In this document: piece after piece, positions 34,956 through 43,940 of the stretch
Position numbering within the stretch: position 1 is the stretch's first letter
Layout: each line of letters starts with the position of its first letter
Assembly: GCF_004519305.1 (NCBI RefSeq)
Contig: NZ_SOZA01000004.1
Location: forward strand, 62,001 to 126,000
Direction of reading: 5' to 3'
Length of the DNA stretch: 64,000 nt
Source: Pseudomonas sp. RIT623
Lineage (GTDB): Bacteria; Pseudomonadota; Gammaproteobacteria; Pseudomonadales; Pseudomonadaceae
The notes under the pieces: model-generated
Database searches by the model: none
What the model saw: only the letters and a program-made list of their open reading frames with translations
What the model was told of the DNA's origin: nothing
Translations under genes and position numbers: made by a program

Positions 34956-37388
34956 ATGTCCCGTGCCGTTGATGCTTTGCTTCGCCCCAGCCTGATGGCC
35001 CTGGCCATTGGCCTGGCCGCCCCGTTGGCCAGCCCGGCCCTGTTCGCCGCCGAACAGGCGGTGCCACAAGCCTACAACCTGCCCAGCGGCCCGCTGGCCA
35101 GCACCCTCAACCAGATCGCCAGCCAGGCCGGCATTGCCCTGGCCATTGACCCGAGCCTGGTCCAGGGCCGCGCCTCGGCCCCCGTCAACGGCCAGTACGA
35201 TGCCCTCGGCGCCATGCAGGCAGCCCTGCGCGGCACCGGACTGCAATTGCAGCAGGGCAGCGCCGGCAGCTATAGCCTGGTGGCCGTCTCTGAGGGCACC
35301 CTGGCGCTGCCGGAAACCAATATCAACGCCAACAGCAGCTACGAAAGCGCCTGGGGACCGGTCGAGGGCTATACCGCCAAACGCACAGCCGCCGGTACCA
35401 AGACCGACACCGCACTGGTCGAAGTCCCACGCTCCATTTCCGTCGCCACCCGCCAGCAGATGAGCGACCGCGGCGTGCAAAGCCTGGATGACGCGGTGAA
35501 GTACATGCCGGGCATCGTCTCGGCCAGTTTCGGCAGCGACACCCGCTATGACTGGATGCGCGTGCGCGGTTTCGAGCCGACCCAGTTCCTCGATGGCCTG
35601 CCCCTGCCTCGCGGCGTGTATGCCAACCCGAAAGCCGAAACCTGGAACCTCGACCGCCTCGCGCTGTTGCGCGGCCCGGCCTCGTCGGTCTACGGCCAGA
35701 CCCCGCCCGGCGGTCTGCTGGACATGGTCAGCCGCCGCCCACAGGCAGAAAGCAGCCACGAGATCCAGCTCCAGTACGGCAGCGACAATCACCGCCAGAT
35801 CAACTTCGCCAGCACCGGCAAGATCGATGAGCAAGGTCAGTTCCTCTATGGCATCAGCGGTGTCGTGCGCGACAGCGGTACGCAGATCGACCATATCGAG
35901 AACAAACGCTACAACATCGCCCCAAGCCTGACCTGGAACATCGACGAAGACACCTCGCTGACCTTCCTCAGCCAGTTCACCCGTGACGATACCGGCGCCA
36001 CCAGCCAGTTCTACCCCATACAAGGCACCAAGATCGACATGCCATTCGGCAAGATCTCCCGCCACAAGAATCTTGGCGATCCGGACTACGAGTTCTACGA
36101 CCGCACTTACTACGCCCTGGGTTATGCCTTCGAGCATCGTTTCAACGATGTCTGGCAATTCCGCCAGAACCTGCGCTACACCAAGAGTGAACTGTCGTTC
36201 CAGACCATCACCGTCGGCAGCTACAACAAGGACACCCCTCCAGTCACCGATGACGGCATTGCCAATCGCATGTCCACCAACGTCGATGAAGACATCAGCC
36301 AGTTCGCCCTCGACAACAATTTCCAGGCCGACTTCACTACCGGCGACATCAGCCACACCGTGCTGATCGGCCTGGACCATCAGCGCACCGAGTCCGACTT
36401 CCTCTCCATCTATGGCTTCGGACTACCGACCACCAACGTCAATAATCCGGTGTACGGTTTGCCGATCACCCGACCGCCCCGTTCCTCGGCTTACCTGGAC
36501 TACAACCAGAAAACCGTCCAGACCGGGCTCTACCTCCAGGACCAGATGGCACTCGACAAATGGCGCCTGACCCTGGGCGGGCGCGAGGACTGGGTACACA
36601 CTGGCACCACCTTCCACAACCTGGGTGATGCCACCAACACCCAACGCGACAAGCAGTTCAGCGGCAACGCGGCGCTCAGCTACGTATTCGATTCAGGCTT
36701 CGTCCCCTACCTGTCCTACGCCGAGTCATTCCAGCCGAGCAGCGGCTCTGAAGCCAGCCCTGAAAAGTCGTTCAAGCCCACCGAAGGCAAGCAGTGGGAA
36801 CTGGGTATCAAGTACCAACCCCCTGGTTCCAACACTTTGTTGTCCGCCGCTGTGTATGACCTCACCCAGAAAAACGTGACCGTCACCAACAACGTGGGTG
36901 GAAAGCCCGTCTCCAGCCAGACGGGTGAAGTGAAAGTCCACGGCCTGGAGCTTGAGGCGGTCTCGGACGTCACCGACAACCTCAAGGTGATCGCCGCCTA
37001 CACCCTGGCCAAGTCCGAAGTCCAGAAAGGGCAGTACAAAGGCAACCGCCTGCAACAGATGCCCAACCAGCAGGCCTCCTTGTGGGCCGACTACACCTGG
37101 CATACCGGTGTGCTTGACGGCTTCGGCATTGGCTTGGGCGCACGTTACACCGGCAATCGCTACGGTGACGAAGCCAATACCTGGCTCGGCAAGAGCAAGG
37201 CCTACACTGTGTTCGACGCCGCCGTGCACTATGACCTGGGCCGCCTGGACAACAGCCTCAAGGGCGCCTCGGTGGCCATCAACGCCAGCAACCTGCTGAA
37301 CAAGGACTACCTCTCCACTTGCGATGGGTACTACTGCTACTACGGCGATCAGCGTAGCGTCGTCGCCAGCGCCACCTACAAGTTCTGA
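34956..37388 (+). CDS. TonB-dependent siderophore receptor with signalling domain (FoxA/FhuA-type)
   Basis: An 810-residue outer-membrane receptor: signal peptide (about 1-31), N-terminal STN signalling domain (about 35-115), plug (QSLDDAVKYMPGIV, RVRGFEPTQFLDGLPLPRGV, LLRGPASSVYGQTPPGG) and a 22-strand barrel ending in SATYKF. The paired cysteines near the C-terminus (STCDGYYCYYGDQR) and the GY-x-AKRTAAGTKTDT stretch resemble hydroxamate receptors such as FhuA and FoxA. A ferrioxamine-type ligand is therefore likely but unproven. GAGGAG precedes ATG 34956; the longer frame upstream overlaps fecR and lacks a signal peptide. Confidence 0.92.
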   Translation: MSRAVDALLRPSLMALAIGLAAPLASPALFAAEQAVPQAYNLPSGPLASTLNQIASQAGIALAIDPSLVQGRASAPVNGQYDALGAMQAALRGTGLQLQQGSAGSYSLVAVSEGTLALPETNINANSSYESAWGPVEGYTAKRTAAGTKTDTALVEVPRSISVATRQQMSDRGVQSLDDAVKYMPGIVSASFGSDTRYDWMRVRGFEPTQFLDGLPLPRGVYANPKAETWNLDRLALLRGPASSVYGQTPPGGLLDMVSRRPQAESSHEIQLQYGSDNHRQINFASTGKIDEQGQFLYGISGVVRDSGTQIDHIENKRYNIAPSLTWNIDEDTSLTFLSQFTRDDTGATSQFYPIQGTKIDMPFGKISRHKNLGDPDYEFYDRTYYALGYAFEHRFNDVWQFRQNLRYTKSELSFQTITVGSYNKDTPPVTDDGIANRMSTNVDEDISQFALDNNFQADFTTGDISHTVLIGLDHQRTESDFLSIYGFGLPTTNVNNPVYGLPITRPPRSSAYLDYNQKTVQTGLYLQDQMALDKWRLTLGGREDWVHTGTTFHNLGDATNTQRDKQFSGNAALSYVFDSGFVPYLSYAESFQPSSGSEASPEKSFKPTEGKQWELGIKYQPPGSNTLLSAAVYDLTQKNVTVTNNVGGKPVSSQTGEVKVHGLELEAVSDVTDNLKVIAAYTLAKSEVQKGQYKGNRLQQMPNQQASLWADYTWHTGVLDGFGIGLGARYTGNRYGDEANTWLGKSKAYTVFDAAVHYDLGRLDNSLKGASVAINASNLLNKDYLSTCDGYYCYYGDQRSVVASATYKF

Positions 37389-37394
37389 GTGGGC

Positions 37395-37447
37395 ATCGCG
37401 GGTCTAGTCCGCTCCTACAGATCGTGGGAGCGGACTAGACCCGCGAT
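37395..37447. repeat. REP hairpin variant (ATCGCGGGTCTAGTCCGCTCC)
   Basis: Perfect 21-bp arms (37395-37415 and 37427-37447) around an 11-base loop. The core GGTCTAGTCCGCTCC differs from the usual GGGCAAGCCCGCTCC, so it is a divergent copy with compensating changes in both arms. It lies between the receptor and PepSY genes and could lower downstream expression. Confidence 0.85.
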
Positions 37448-37463
37448 TGCGTAAGGAGCCGTG

Positions 37464-38576
37464 ATGAAAAGCCTAACCATCCGCCGCTGGTCGGCGATCC
37501 ATACCTGGAGCAGCCTGGTGTGCACGCTGTTCCTGCTGCTACTGGCACTGACCGGCCTGCCGCTGATCTTCCACCACGAACTGGAACACCTGCTGGGCGA
37601 CGCTCCCGAACTGCGCGAGATGCCCGCCGGCACCCCGCACCTGGACCTGCAACAACTGGTGCTCAAGGCCGAGCAGCACCGCCCCGGCGAGGTGATGCAG
37701 TACTTCGGCTACGAAGCAGACGAACCCAACGGCGTGGTGGCGATCATGGCCGCCACCGCCGGCACCCACCCCGACTTGTCTCACACCTTCATGCTCGACG
37801 CCCGCACCGGCGAGGCCGTGGCCATGCCAGCGGCCAACGGCGGCTTGATGATGACCTTCCTGCGCCTGCACGTGGACATGTTCGCCGGCCTGCCCGGCAA
37901 GTTGCTGCTGGCCTTCATGGGCGTATTGTTCGTGGTGGCGATCGTCTCTGGCACCGTGCTTTACGCACCGTTCATGCGCCGCTTGAAGTTCGCCACGGTG
38001 CGCCACGACAAGTCCACGCGCCTGCGCTGGCTCGACCTGCACAACCTGATCGGCGTGGTCACCCTGACCTGGGCCCTGGTGGTCGGTGTCACCGGGGTGA
38101 TCAGTGCCCTGTCGGACCTGGTGATCGCCGCCTGGCGCAACGACAGCCTGGCGGCCATGGTCGCTCCCTACCGCGATGCCCCGCCGCTCACCGAACGCGC
38201 CGCGGCCACCCGGCTGCTGACGATCGCCGAACAGGCCGCGCCCGGCATGCGCCCGGATTTCATCGCCTTCCCTGGCACGCGCTTCTCCAGCGAACACCAT
38301 TACGCGGTGTTCATGAACGGCGCCACGCACCTGAGCGCGCACCTGTTCACGCCAGTGCTGATCGACGCCCGCACCCTCGAGGTGACCGCCGTCGGCGATC
38401 GCCCCTGGTACATGGACGCCATGGGCCTGTCGCAACCCTTGCACTTCGGCGACTACGGCGGCCGGCCGATGCAGATTCTCTGGGCGCTGCTCGATGTACT
38501 GACCATCGTCGTGCTGTGCAGCGGCCTGTACCTGTGGTGGGGTAAACAGCGTAAACCAAGGGAGCCACGCTCATGA
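37464..38576 (+). CDS. PepSY-domain membrane protein, probable siderophore reductase (FoxB-like)
   Basis: A 370-residue inner-membrane protein with four helices (about 14-36, 145-168, 190-215 and 335-357) and periplasmic PepSY-like loops. Conserved histidines lie at helix ends (IHTWSSL, RLHVDMF, LDLHNLIG, SQPLHFGDYGG), as expected for heme ligands in the FoxB/PiuB-type siderophore reductases. It follows the receptor by 75 bases and overlaps the next small gene, so it should release iron from the imported siderophore. AAGGAG lies upstream of ATG 37464; the GTG one codon earlier is less likely. Confidence 0.88.
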   Translation: MKSLTIRRWSAIHTWSSLVCTLFLLLLALTGLPLIFHHELEHLLGDAPELREMPAGTPHLDLQQLVLKAEQHRPGEVMQYFGYEADEPNGVVAIMAATAGTHPDLSHTFMLDARTGEAVAMPAANGGLMMTFLRLHVDMFAGLPGKLLLAFMGVLFVVAIVSGTVLYAPFMRRLKFATVRHDKSTRLRWLDLHNLIGVVTLTWALVVGVTGVISALSDLVIAAWRNDSLAAMVAPYRDAPPLTERAAATRLLTIAEQAAPGMRPDFIAFPGTRFSSEHHYAVFMNGATHLSAHLFTPVLIDARTLEVTAVGDRPWYMDAMGLSQPLHFGDYGGRPMQILWALLDVLTIVVLCSGLYLWWGKQRKPREPRS

Positions 38577-38758
38577 GCCATGCCTCGCAATCAACCCGCA
38601 GGATTTTCGCCTGGCCACTGCTGATCGCCCTGCTCAGCGGCGCCGGTCTGTTCGCCGCGCTGCTCGGCGACGGCATCTGGGACGGCCTGGCCTGGCTAGG
38701 CCTGGGGCTCTCGGCGGCACTGGGGCTGAGCGGCTTCTGGCGACGCCGGCAACCATAG
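38573..38758 (+). CDS. Small two-helix membrane protein of the siderophore cassette
   Basis: A 61-residue protein with helices at about 12-29 and 36-53 and a basic C-terminal tail (FWRRRQP). Its ATG overlaps the stop of the PepSY gene (ATGA), so it is coupled to it and may be a subunit or assembly factor of the reductase. I do not recognise a named family. Confidence 0.8.
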   Translation: MSHASQSTRRIFAWPLLIALLSGAGLFAALLGDGIWDGLAWLGLGLSAALGLSGFWRRRQP

Positions 38759-38824
38759 CCGGCTACCACCTCGACCAGGCCAGTCATCGGCATGGTGGGT
38801 GCTTGACCCGCCAGGAGCCCGATC

Positions 38825-41602
38825 ATGACCCCTCTCGAACGCCTCACGGCCCTTGACGCGCGCATCAGCGAGCTGCAACAGGGCCAACCCAGCCTCGACC
38901 CCAATCTCGCCCCACAACAGCAGCGTCAGCACTTCTTCAGCGAGCTGGCCAGTTTCTGGAGTACCCAGGGCAGCGATGGGGTGCGCCGCCAGCAAGCCCT
39001 AGCCCAGCTACGCCAACAGCAAATACAGGCAGAACTCGAACTGCGCCTGGCCGATGCAACCCTCGATGACACCGACGAACTCCTCCTGCGCACCTGCCTG
39101 GCCTATCCCTCGGCCTGGCAGCGGCAAGCCACCGCGCAACCACGTGCAGAAGTCTTTCGCCCCTGGTTCAGCACGCACACCCCGAACCGACGCTGCCATC
39201 TACCCGGCACCGTGGTGATCGTCGCCGCCCCACAGGGCGCCGAAGTCATTCCGGGCCTGGTCCGCGGCAAGGCCTTGCTCTGCAGCCTGCCCCATGGAAT
39301 AGAAGCCTTCCCCAGCCTGATGGACCTGCATGTCGAGCTGTGCGAACGCCTCGACGATCCTTTGCAATCCCAGGCACTGTTGAACCTGGTGAGCCGCGAC
39401 GCGGACCGAGCGATCATTGAGCAGGCCGATCGCCTGCGCTACGAATGGTACCCAGACGATCCCTTCGCCTATCAGGCCCAGGCCCTGATCGAACACCAAC
39501 GTACCCGGCTCACCAGCGCATGGCCCCCAGCATCGAGCGTGCTCACCGACCTGCTGGACCTGAAAGCCCAGATTGGCAGCCAGCTACCCTTGGCCACGCG
39601 TTACGCCCTGCTGCTGGAGAAGCATCTGCCCGACTGGCTGCGCAACGCGTCAGCAGGTCAACTGGCGCACGTCATGCAAACCCTGCAGGAGCTGGCTGGC
39701 GCCATCACCCATGCCAGCGCGCCGGGGTTACTGACGCTTGAGCAATTCCGTCACCAGCATGATCTGCTCAGCTGGGTCCGCGCACGCCTTGGCGAAGGCC
39801 TGCGCTGGAACCCTGGCATCGATATCCCGCCCGAGGACATCCGCGTCAGCGTCACCCTCGCCCGCCGCAAGGGCCCGCTGGTCAACCCCTTGCAGCCCTC
39901 GGCATACATTGCCGTCAACAGCCGGCCTCATGCAGACGAAACCGTCGAGCTCATCCCCATGACCTACAGCCTCGAGCAACTGGCCCTGCTCAACATCGCC
40001 TGGTTCGATGTCGACTACTGGCTCACCGCTCGGGTACACCTGGATGACGGCGAGGCCATACCGGCGTTGACCCCGGCACGGGTCAAGGCCCTGGTGCGCA
40101 ATCTCGACGCCGGCACCAGCTACAACCGTTTCCTGCGCCGCAACCTGCTCGATTCGGGGCACGCACAGTGGCGCCGCGAGGCCCATGCGCGCCTGAACCG
40201 CGCGCGCATGCACGCGGAGGCCGCCAAGGCCCGCTATGCCGGGCACTTCCTGGTTGGCACGATGGAACGTGGCTACCGCTGGGCACGGGCCGTGATCGAG
40301 CACCCCCACAGTGCAGAACGTTTCACCGCCGAGGGGGAGCGGATCAGCGTGCGCCAGTTGATCCTCAAGGGGCATACCGTGCACGGCCTGCTCCTGCTCA
40401 CCCAGGATGCGCCCCACAGCGCTAGCGTGGTGATCTATGCCCCAGACGCACCCGACCGGCGTCCCTGGCGGGAATATCGGACAACCCGCGAGGTACTGCG
40501 CGACCTGCGCGGCAACCCTGCGCTACGCCAATACGTGAGCGACCGCATGCCACTGGCCAACCCCAGTAAAACCGGCGAGCTGCTGCGCAAGGGGCGCCTC
40601 GGCCCGCATGTGCGGCGTCCACTCATCACCGGCAACCTGTTCGATGAGGTCTATCGCGCCGAGGTCCGTGGCCTGATGGCGCAAACCGATGCCAGTAGCC
40701 GCAGCAACCGTGAACTGCTCGGCCGTGTCGGCCTGGATACGTTGCGCATCCTGCTCGACCTGCTCAGCCTGGCCCTGCCCTACCCCGCCATGGCCGCGCT
40801 GGCGTTCGGCCGGTTGTGCATCTCCGTGCTCGACGGGGTGCAAGCCATGGGCGAGGACAATCAACAGGAAGCCTTGCATCACGCGTTCGCGGCCCTGAGC
40901 CACTCGCTCGACGCACTGAACAATCTGGTCGATGGCGTAAGCCCCCTACCAGCTGGCGTCAAGGGTTTCTCCGGATCAACGCTGATGCGGCGTGCCATAC
41001 GGGGACTGCCGCCGCCCCGGCCGCTGACACTGCCGCCACGGTATGCACTGCCCGTGGAAACCAGCACGTTGCGCTATCGCCTCGACGGTATCCATGGCGA
41101 AGGGGTCTTCGAAAAGCTCGGTGCCAACGCCGGACTGAACCAGTACTTCATCCGCGATGGCCAAGGGCGCCACTACCACGTCAGTTTTGATGGGCAACGG
41201 TGGCGTGTGAGCGACCCCAGGCAACCAGACGCCTACATCAAACAGCCACTCAAGCGCCTGCAGGACGGGACCTGGGTGATCGATTCGCCGGTGCTTTGGC
41301 ATGACGGGCTACCCAATGTGCGGCAACTGCTGGATGACTGCCAATTGGTGTCCCAACTAAATGGAATGCCGGTGGACGGGGAGTCCGCGCTGTTCGATGC
41401 CGAGGGTGTGCTGTACCTGCAAGTCAACGACCGGCAGCTACCCGTGCGCAGGCATCTGCTGGCCGGGCATTACCACTTGCAGATGCCCCAAGGCGTGCCA
41501 GGTGCCGTGGGGGCCTGGGCGGTGCTGCGCAAGGTCGAGGGGGCGTGGCGGATCCGCATCCGCCAGGCCGGGCGCAGCAGTGACTGGCTGGCGTTGGCAT
41601 AA
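38825..41602 (+). CDS. Large DUF6543-like protein (dermonecrotic-toxin N-terminal domain type)
   Basis: A 925-residue protein without a signal peptide. The middle part (about 330-600) has the pattern I associate with DUF6543/ToxA_N proteins of pseudomonads, especially VVIYAPDAPDRRPWREYRT followed by a helical 'LRDLRGNPALRQYV'. A long hydrophobic helical segment follows (about 634-676, LLDLLSLALPYPAMAALAFG), then a beta-rich C-terminus (about 745-925) with Trp/Tyr-rich strands such as YHVSFDGQRWRVSDP. No catalytic motif is seen. It lies alone between the siderophore cassette and the convergent LPS operon, with GGAG before ATG 38825. A secreted toxin or effector role is possible from family naming only. 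Confidence 0.75.
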   Translation: MTPLERLTALDARISELQQGQPSLDPNLAPQQQRQHFFSELASFWSTQGSDGVRRQQALAQLRQQQIQAELELRLADATLDDTDELLLRTCLAYPSAWQRQATAQPRAEVFRPWFSTHTPNRRCHLPGTVVIVAAPQGAEVIPGLVRGKALLCSLPHGIEAFPSLMDLHVELCERLDDPLQSQALLNLVSRDADRAIIEQADRLRYEWYPDDPFAYQAQALIEHQRTRLTSAWPPASSVLTDLLDLKAQIGSQLPLATRYALLLEKHLPDWLRNASAGQLAHVMQTLQELAGAITHASAPGLLTLEQFRHQHDLLSWVRARLGEGLRWNPGIDIPPEDIRVSVTLARRKGPLVNPLQPSAYIAVNSRPHADETVELIPMTYSLEQLALLNIAWFDVDYWLTARVHLDDGEAIPALTPARVKALVRNLDAGTSYNRFLRRNLLDSGHAQWRREAHARLNRARMHAEAAKARYAGHFLVGTMERGYRWARAVIEHPHSAERFTAEGERISVRQLILKGHTVHGLLLLTQDAPHSASVVIYAPDAPDRRPWREYRTTREVLRDLRGNPALRQYVSDRMPLANPSKTGELLRKGRLGPHVRRPLITGNLFDEVYRAEVRGLMAQTDASSRSNRELLGRVGLDTLRILLDLLSLALPYPAMAALAFGRLCISVLDGVQAMGEDNQQEALHHAFAALSHSLDALNNLVDGVSPLPAGVKGFSGSTLMRRAIRGLPPPRPLTLPPRYALPVETSTLRYRLDGIHGEGVFEKLGANAGLNQYFIRDGQGRHYHVSFDGQRWRVSDPRQPDAYIKQPLKRLQDGTWVIDSPVLWHDGLPNVRQLLDDCQLVSQLNGMPVDGESALFDAEGVLYLQVNDRQLPVRRHLLAGHYHLQMPQGVPGAVGAWAVLRKVEGAWRIRIRQAGRSSDWLALA

Positions 41603-41619
41603 ACCCGGCGACGTGAAGG

Positions 41620-41703
41620 ATGGCACCGGCTTCGCCGGCAAGGTCGGCTCCTGCACGGTTGCAGCCTGCCTCAGGCCCGTAGGAGCCAGCCTTGCTGGCG
41701 AAC
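41620..41703. repeat. REP-like elements after the DUF6543 gene
   Basis: Two copies of the class ending in GGCTCCT: GGCTTCGCCGGCAAGGTCGG (41628 onward) and GTAGGAGCCAGCCTTGCTGG (41679 onward), in opposite orientation. They lie between convergent genes. Confidence 0.6.
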
Positions 41704-41745
41704 CAGACGACGCGGTGGATGGCGCGGTCCCGGGCTCAGCGCGCC

Positions 41746-43188
41746 TCACTCGGCCAGGCGCGGCAACACCTCATCCAGCCGTCGGTGCAGGGCGCTGCCG
41801 CTGGGCCAGTTACGCAGCAAACGTGCCCGGTCCCGGGCAAACGCAGGGGCAAAGCTCAACTGCGTGGCGTGCTGGCACATCGCATCAAGGTCGATCAGCG
41901 ACCACTGGCCATCCTGCCAGAACAGGTTGTGGCCCTTGAAATCACCGTGGCTGATGCGTTCACGGATCAGTTGCTGCATCAGCCGTACCAGGGCATCGAC
42001 CTGCTCGTCAGGTGCCTCGCCGCTGTCGATGAAGGGCGCGAAGCAGGCGATCAGGTCCGGGCCGTCGGCATGCTCGGTCAGCAGGTAGGCACGGCTGCGC
42101 AGGCCCAAGGTGCGTTGTTCCAGCACCGCCAACGGCTTGGGCGTGGCGATGTCGAGGAACTCCAGGCGGTGGCCTTCGATCCACGAATGCCAGGCCCGGC
42201 TCGGGCGCCAGAAGCGCTTGAACCAGTGCGCGGTGTTCTTGATGTTGTAGCGTTTGAGCACCAACCTGCGCCCGCCAACCTCGATGCGCGCCACGCTGGC
42301 CGCGCCGCCGGTCTTGTACAGGTGGCCCTGGTCGATCAACGCGTCGGCCTGTTCCAGCACCGGCAACAGCGCCTGAGCTTCGTCGCGACGGACGGCACGC
42401 AGGCCGGACAGGCTGCGCTCGACGCTGAATAACGTGCATTCGCGACCCGCTTTGTCCAGGTAATCCTTCAGGCGCCAGGCACGCACCTTGTCCACCTGCT
42501 TCTGCAAGGCTTCCAGCGGCAGCGCGTGCTCGGCGTTGGCCAGAATGTAATGCACCAGCGCCTCTTCCATGAACGGCTCAAGACGCTTGGGCAACTGGGC
42601 GAAGAACACGCCGAGGTTTTCCAGCACGCGCTGGCGCGACAGCTGCTGACCGGGGGTCTCGGCCTTGATGCCGGCACCATCGATCAGGTACAGCTGGCCG
42701 TCCTGGCGCAACAGGTTGTCCAGGTGCAGATCCTCCTGCCACAGGCCTTTGGCATGCATCCGGGCCACGGCGGTCAGCGCCTCGCCGAGCACTAGGTGCT
42801 GCTCATCGGCGAGCATTGGCAGGTGTTCGACAGCGGCCCAGGCCTCGCTCAGGCTTTCGCCATGGTCGAGGTACTCGAACAACAACCAGCCACCCTCGCC
42901 CTCCTTGAGGCCATCGGCCAGCAACCGCGGGGTAGTCAGGCCCTGCCCGGCCAGCAAGCGGGCGCCGTCCAGCTCACGCTGGAAGTGCCGGGCGGCATTG
43001 CCGCCGACCAGCAGCTTGGCCAATACCTTGGTGCCCCGCCAGATCCCGGCGCCGACATAACGCTGGCCCGGCAGCACGCGCAGCAGGCTGAGCAGTTGCA
43101 GATCGGCCGGGCCCGCGGCGTCGGCGAGGGTGACAGTCAGTGGCAATGCCGGACTGCGCCCGGCGTGCTTGAGTTCGGACAAACGCAT
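41746..43188 (-). CDS. Tandem lipopolysaccharide-kinase-like protein of the core operon
   Basis: A 480-residue protein with two RfaP/InaA-type kinase domains. The N-terminal one has WQEDLHLDNLLRQDG with LIDGAG; the C-terminal one has ERISHGDFKGHNLF with LIDLDAM. Both keep the catalytic Asp and the metal-binding Asp-like position. It is the last gene of the seven-gene waa operon and overlaps the previous gene by one base (TGATG). A P. aeruginosa homologue lies at the same place next to wapQ (from memory). It probably phosphorylates inner-core heptose, but this is inferred. Confidence 0.85.
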   Translation of the reverse strand: MRLSELKHAGRSPALPLTVTLADAAGPADLQLLSLLRVLPGQRYVGAGIWRGTKVLAKLLVGGNAARHFQRELDGARLLAGQGLTTPRLLADGLKEGEGGWLLFEYLDHGESLSEAWAAVEHLPMLADEQHLVLGEALTAVARMHAKGLWQEDLHLDNLLRQDGQLYLIDGAGIKAETPGQQLSRQRVLENLGVFFAQLPKRLEPFMEEALVHYILANAEHALPLEALQKQVDKVRAWRLKDYLDKAGRECTLFSVERSLSGLRAVRRDEAQALLPVLEQADALIDQGHLYKTGGAASVARIEVGGRRLVLKRYNIKNTAHWFKRFWRPSRAWHSWIEGHRLEFLDIATPKPLAVLEQRTLGLRSRAYLLTEHADGPDLIACFAPFIDSGEAPDEQVDALVRLMQQLIRERISHGDFKGHNLFWQDGQWSLIDLDAMCQHATQLSFAPAFARDRARLLRNWPSGSALHRRLDEVLPRLAE

Positions 43189-43940
43189 CAGCGGGCCTCT
43201 TTATGGCGACGGCGTTGCAGCAAGCGGTGCAACCAGGTATCGACCGGCGCACTGTGCACAGGCTGCGCCAGGTAAGCGCCCAGCAGTACCCGCACATCCT
43301 CCTCGCCCCAGGCATCGGCTCGACGCAGCAGCGGCTCCAGGTCCTTGAGGCGGTCACGCATGCCGAACAGCAGCGGCCGGGTCTTTTCCAGGTCGATCAG
43401 CTGGGCCTGCCAGCCTTCGCGGCGCTCGCGCAGGAAAATGTGCTTGGGGTAGAAGCAGCCGTGCACCTGGCCGGCCGCGTGCAGGGTGCGGGCCAATTGG
43501 CCGCAGGCCTGGAGTATGCCAGTGCGTTGGGCCTCGGGTAGCTGTGGCCACTGCGCCAGCAACTGATCCAGGTCGGTCCACTCGTCCAGCGCGCGGGTCA
43601 TGAGGATCGCGCGGTGCTCGCCTGCCTGCTTGCGCTCGCCATAGAACACCGCCTGCAAGGCCGGGATGTCGAGTTTTTGGTAGCGGCTGATATTGCGGAA
43701 CTCACGGGCGAAGGTCGGCTCGCCGAAGGGCCGGTGCAGGGTACGGGTCAAGTAGTCGCTCTGGCGCTTGAGGTAGTAACCCTTGCCCTCGAGCTCCAGG
43801 CGAAACACGCTGCTCCAGCCGCCACGACCGGTGTTGGGCTCGTCCACGGCGTCCAGTTGCAGCGCCCACAGCGCGTCGAAGTCGCCCAGGCCATGGCGTT
43901 GCAGCAGCGCCTGGTCGGCGCTGGCCAGGTAGTCGGTCAT
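43188..43940 (-). CDS. wapQ: InaA-family LPS core kinase (WapQ-like)
   Basis: A 250-residue kinase-fold protein of the InaA/WaaP group. The N-terminal Lys-containing strand (GKGYYLKRQSDY) is present. The catalytic-loop position reads VHGCFYPKHIFL, the InaA form in which the usual Asp is replaced; LIDLEKTRP carries the metal-binding acidic residues. Its ATG overlaps the wapP stop by four bases. The name is based on order in P. aeruginosa and should be treated as tentative. Confidence 0.82.
   Translation of the reverse strand: MTDYLASADQALLQRHGLGDFDALWALQLDAVDEPNTGRGGWSSVFRLELEGKGYYLKRQSDYLTRTLHRPFGEPTFAREFRNISRYQKLDIPALQAVFYGERKQAGEHRAILMTRALDEWTDLDQLLAQWPQLPEAQRTGILQACGQLARTLHAAGQVHGCFYPKHIFLRERREGWQAQLIDLEKTRPLLFGMRDRLKDLEPLLRRADAWGEEDVRVLLGAYLAQPVHSAPVDTWLHRLLQRRRHKEAR

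Noticed and set aside
43188..43940. Loss of catalytic Asp in the WapQ-like kinase as a sign of pseudogenisation
   Set aside because: The frame is intact, the junctions are translationally coupled, and the HGCxYxxH form is usual in InaA-type proteins.
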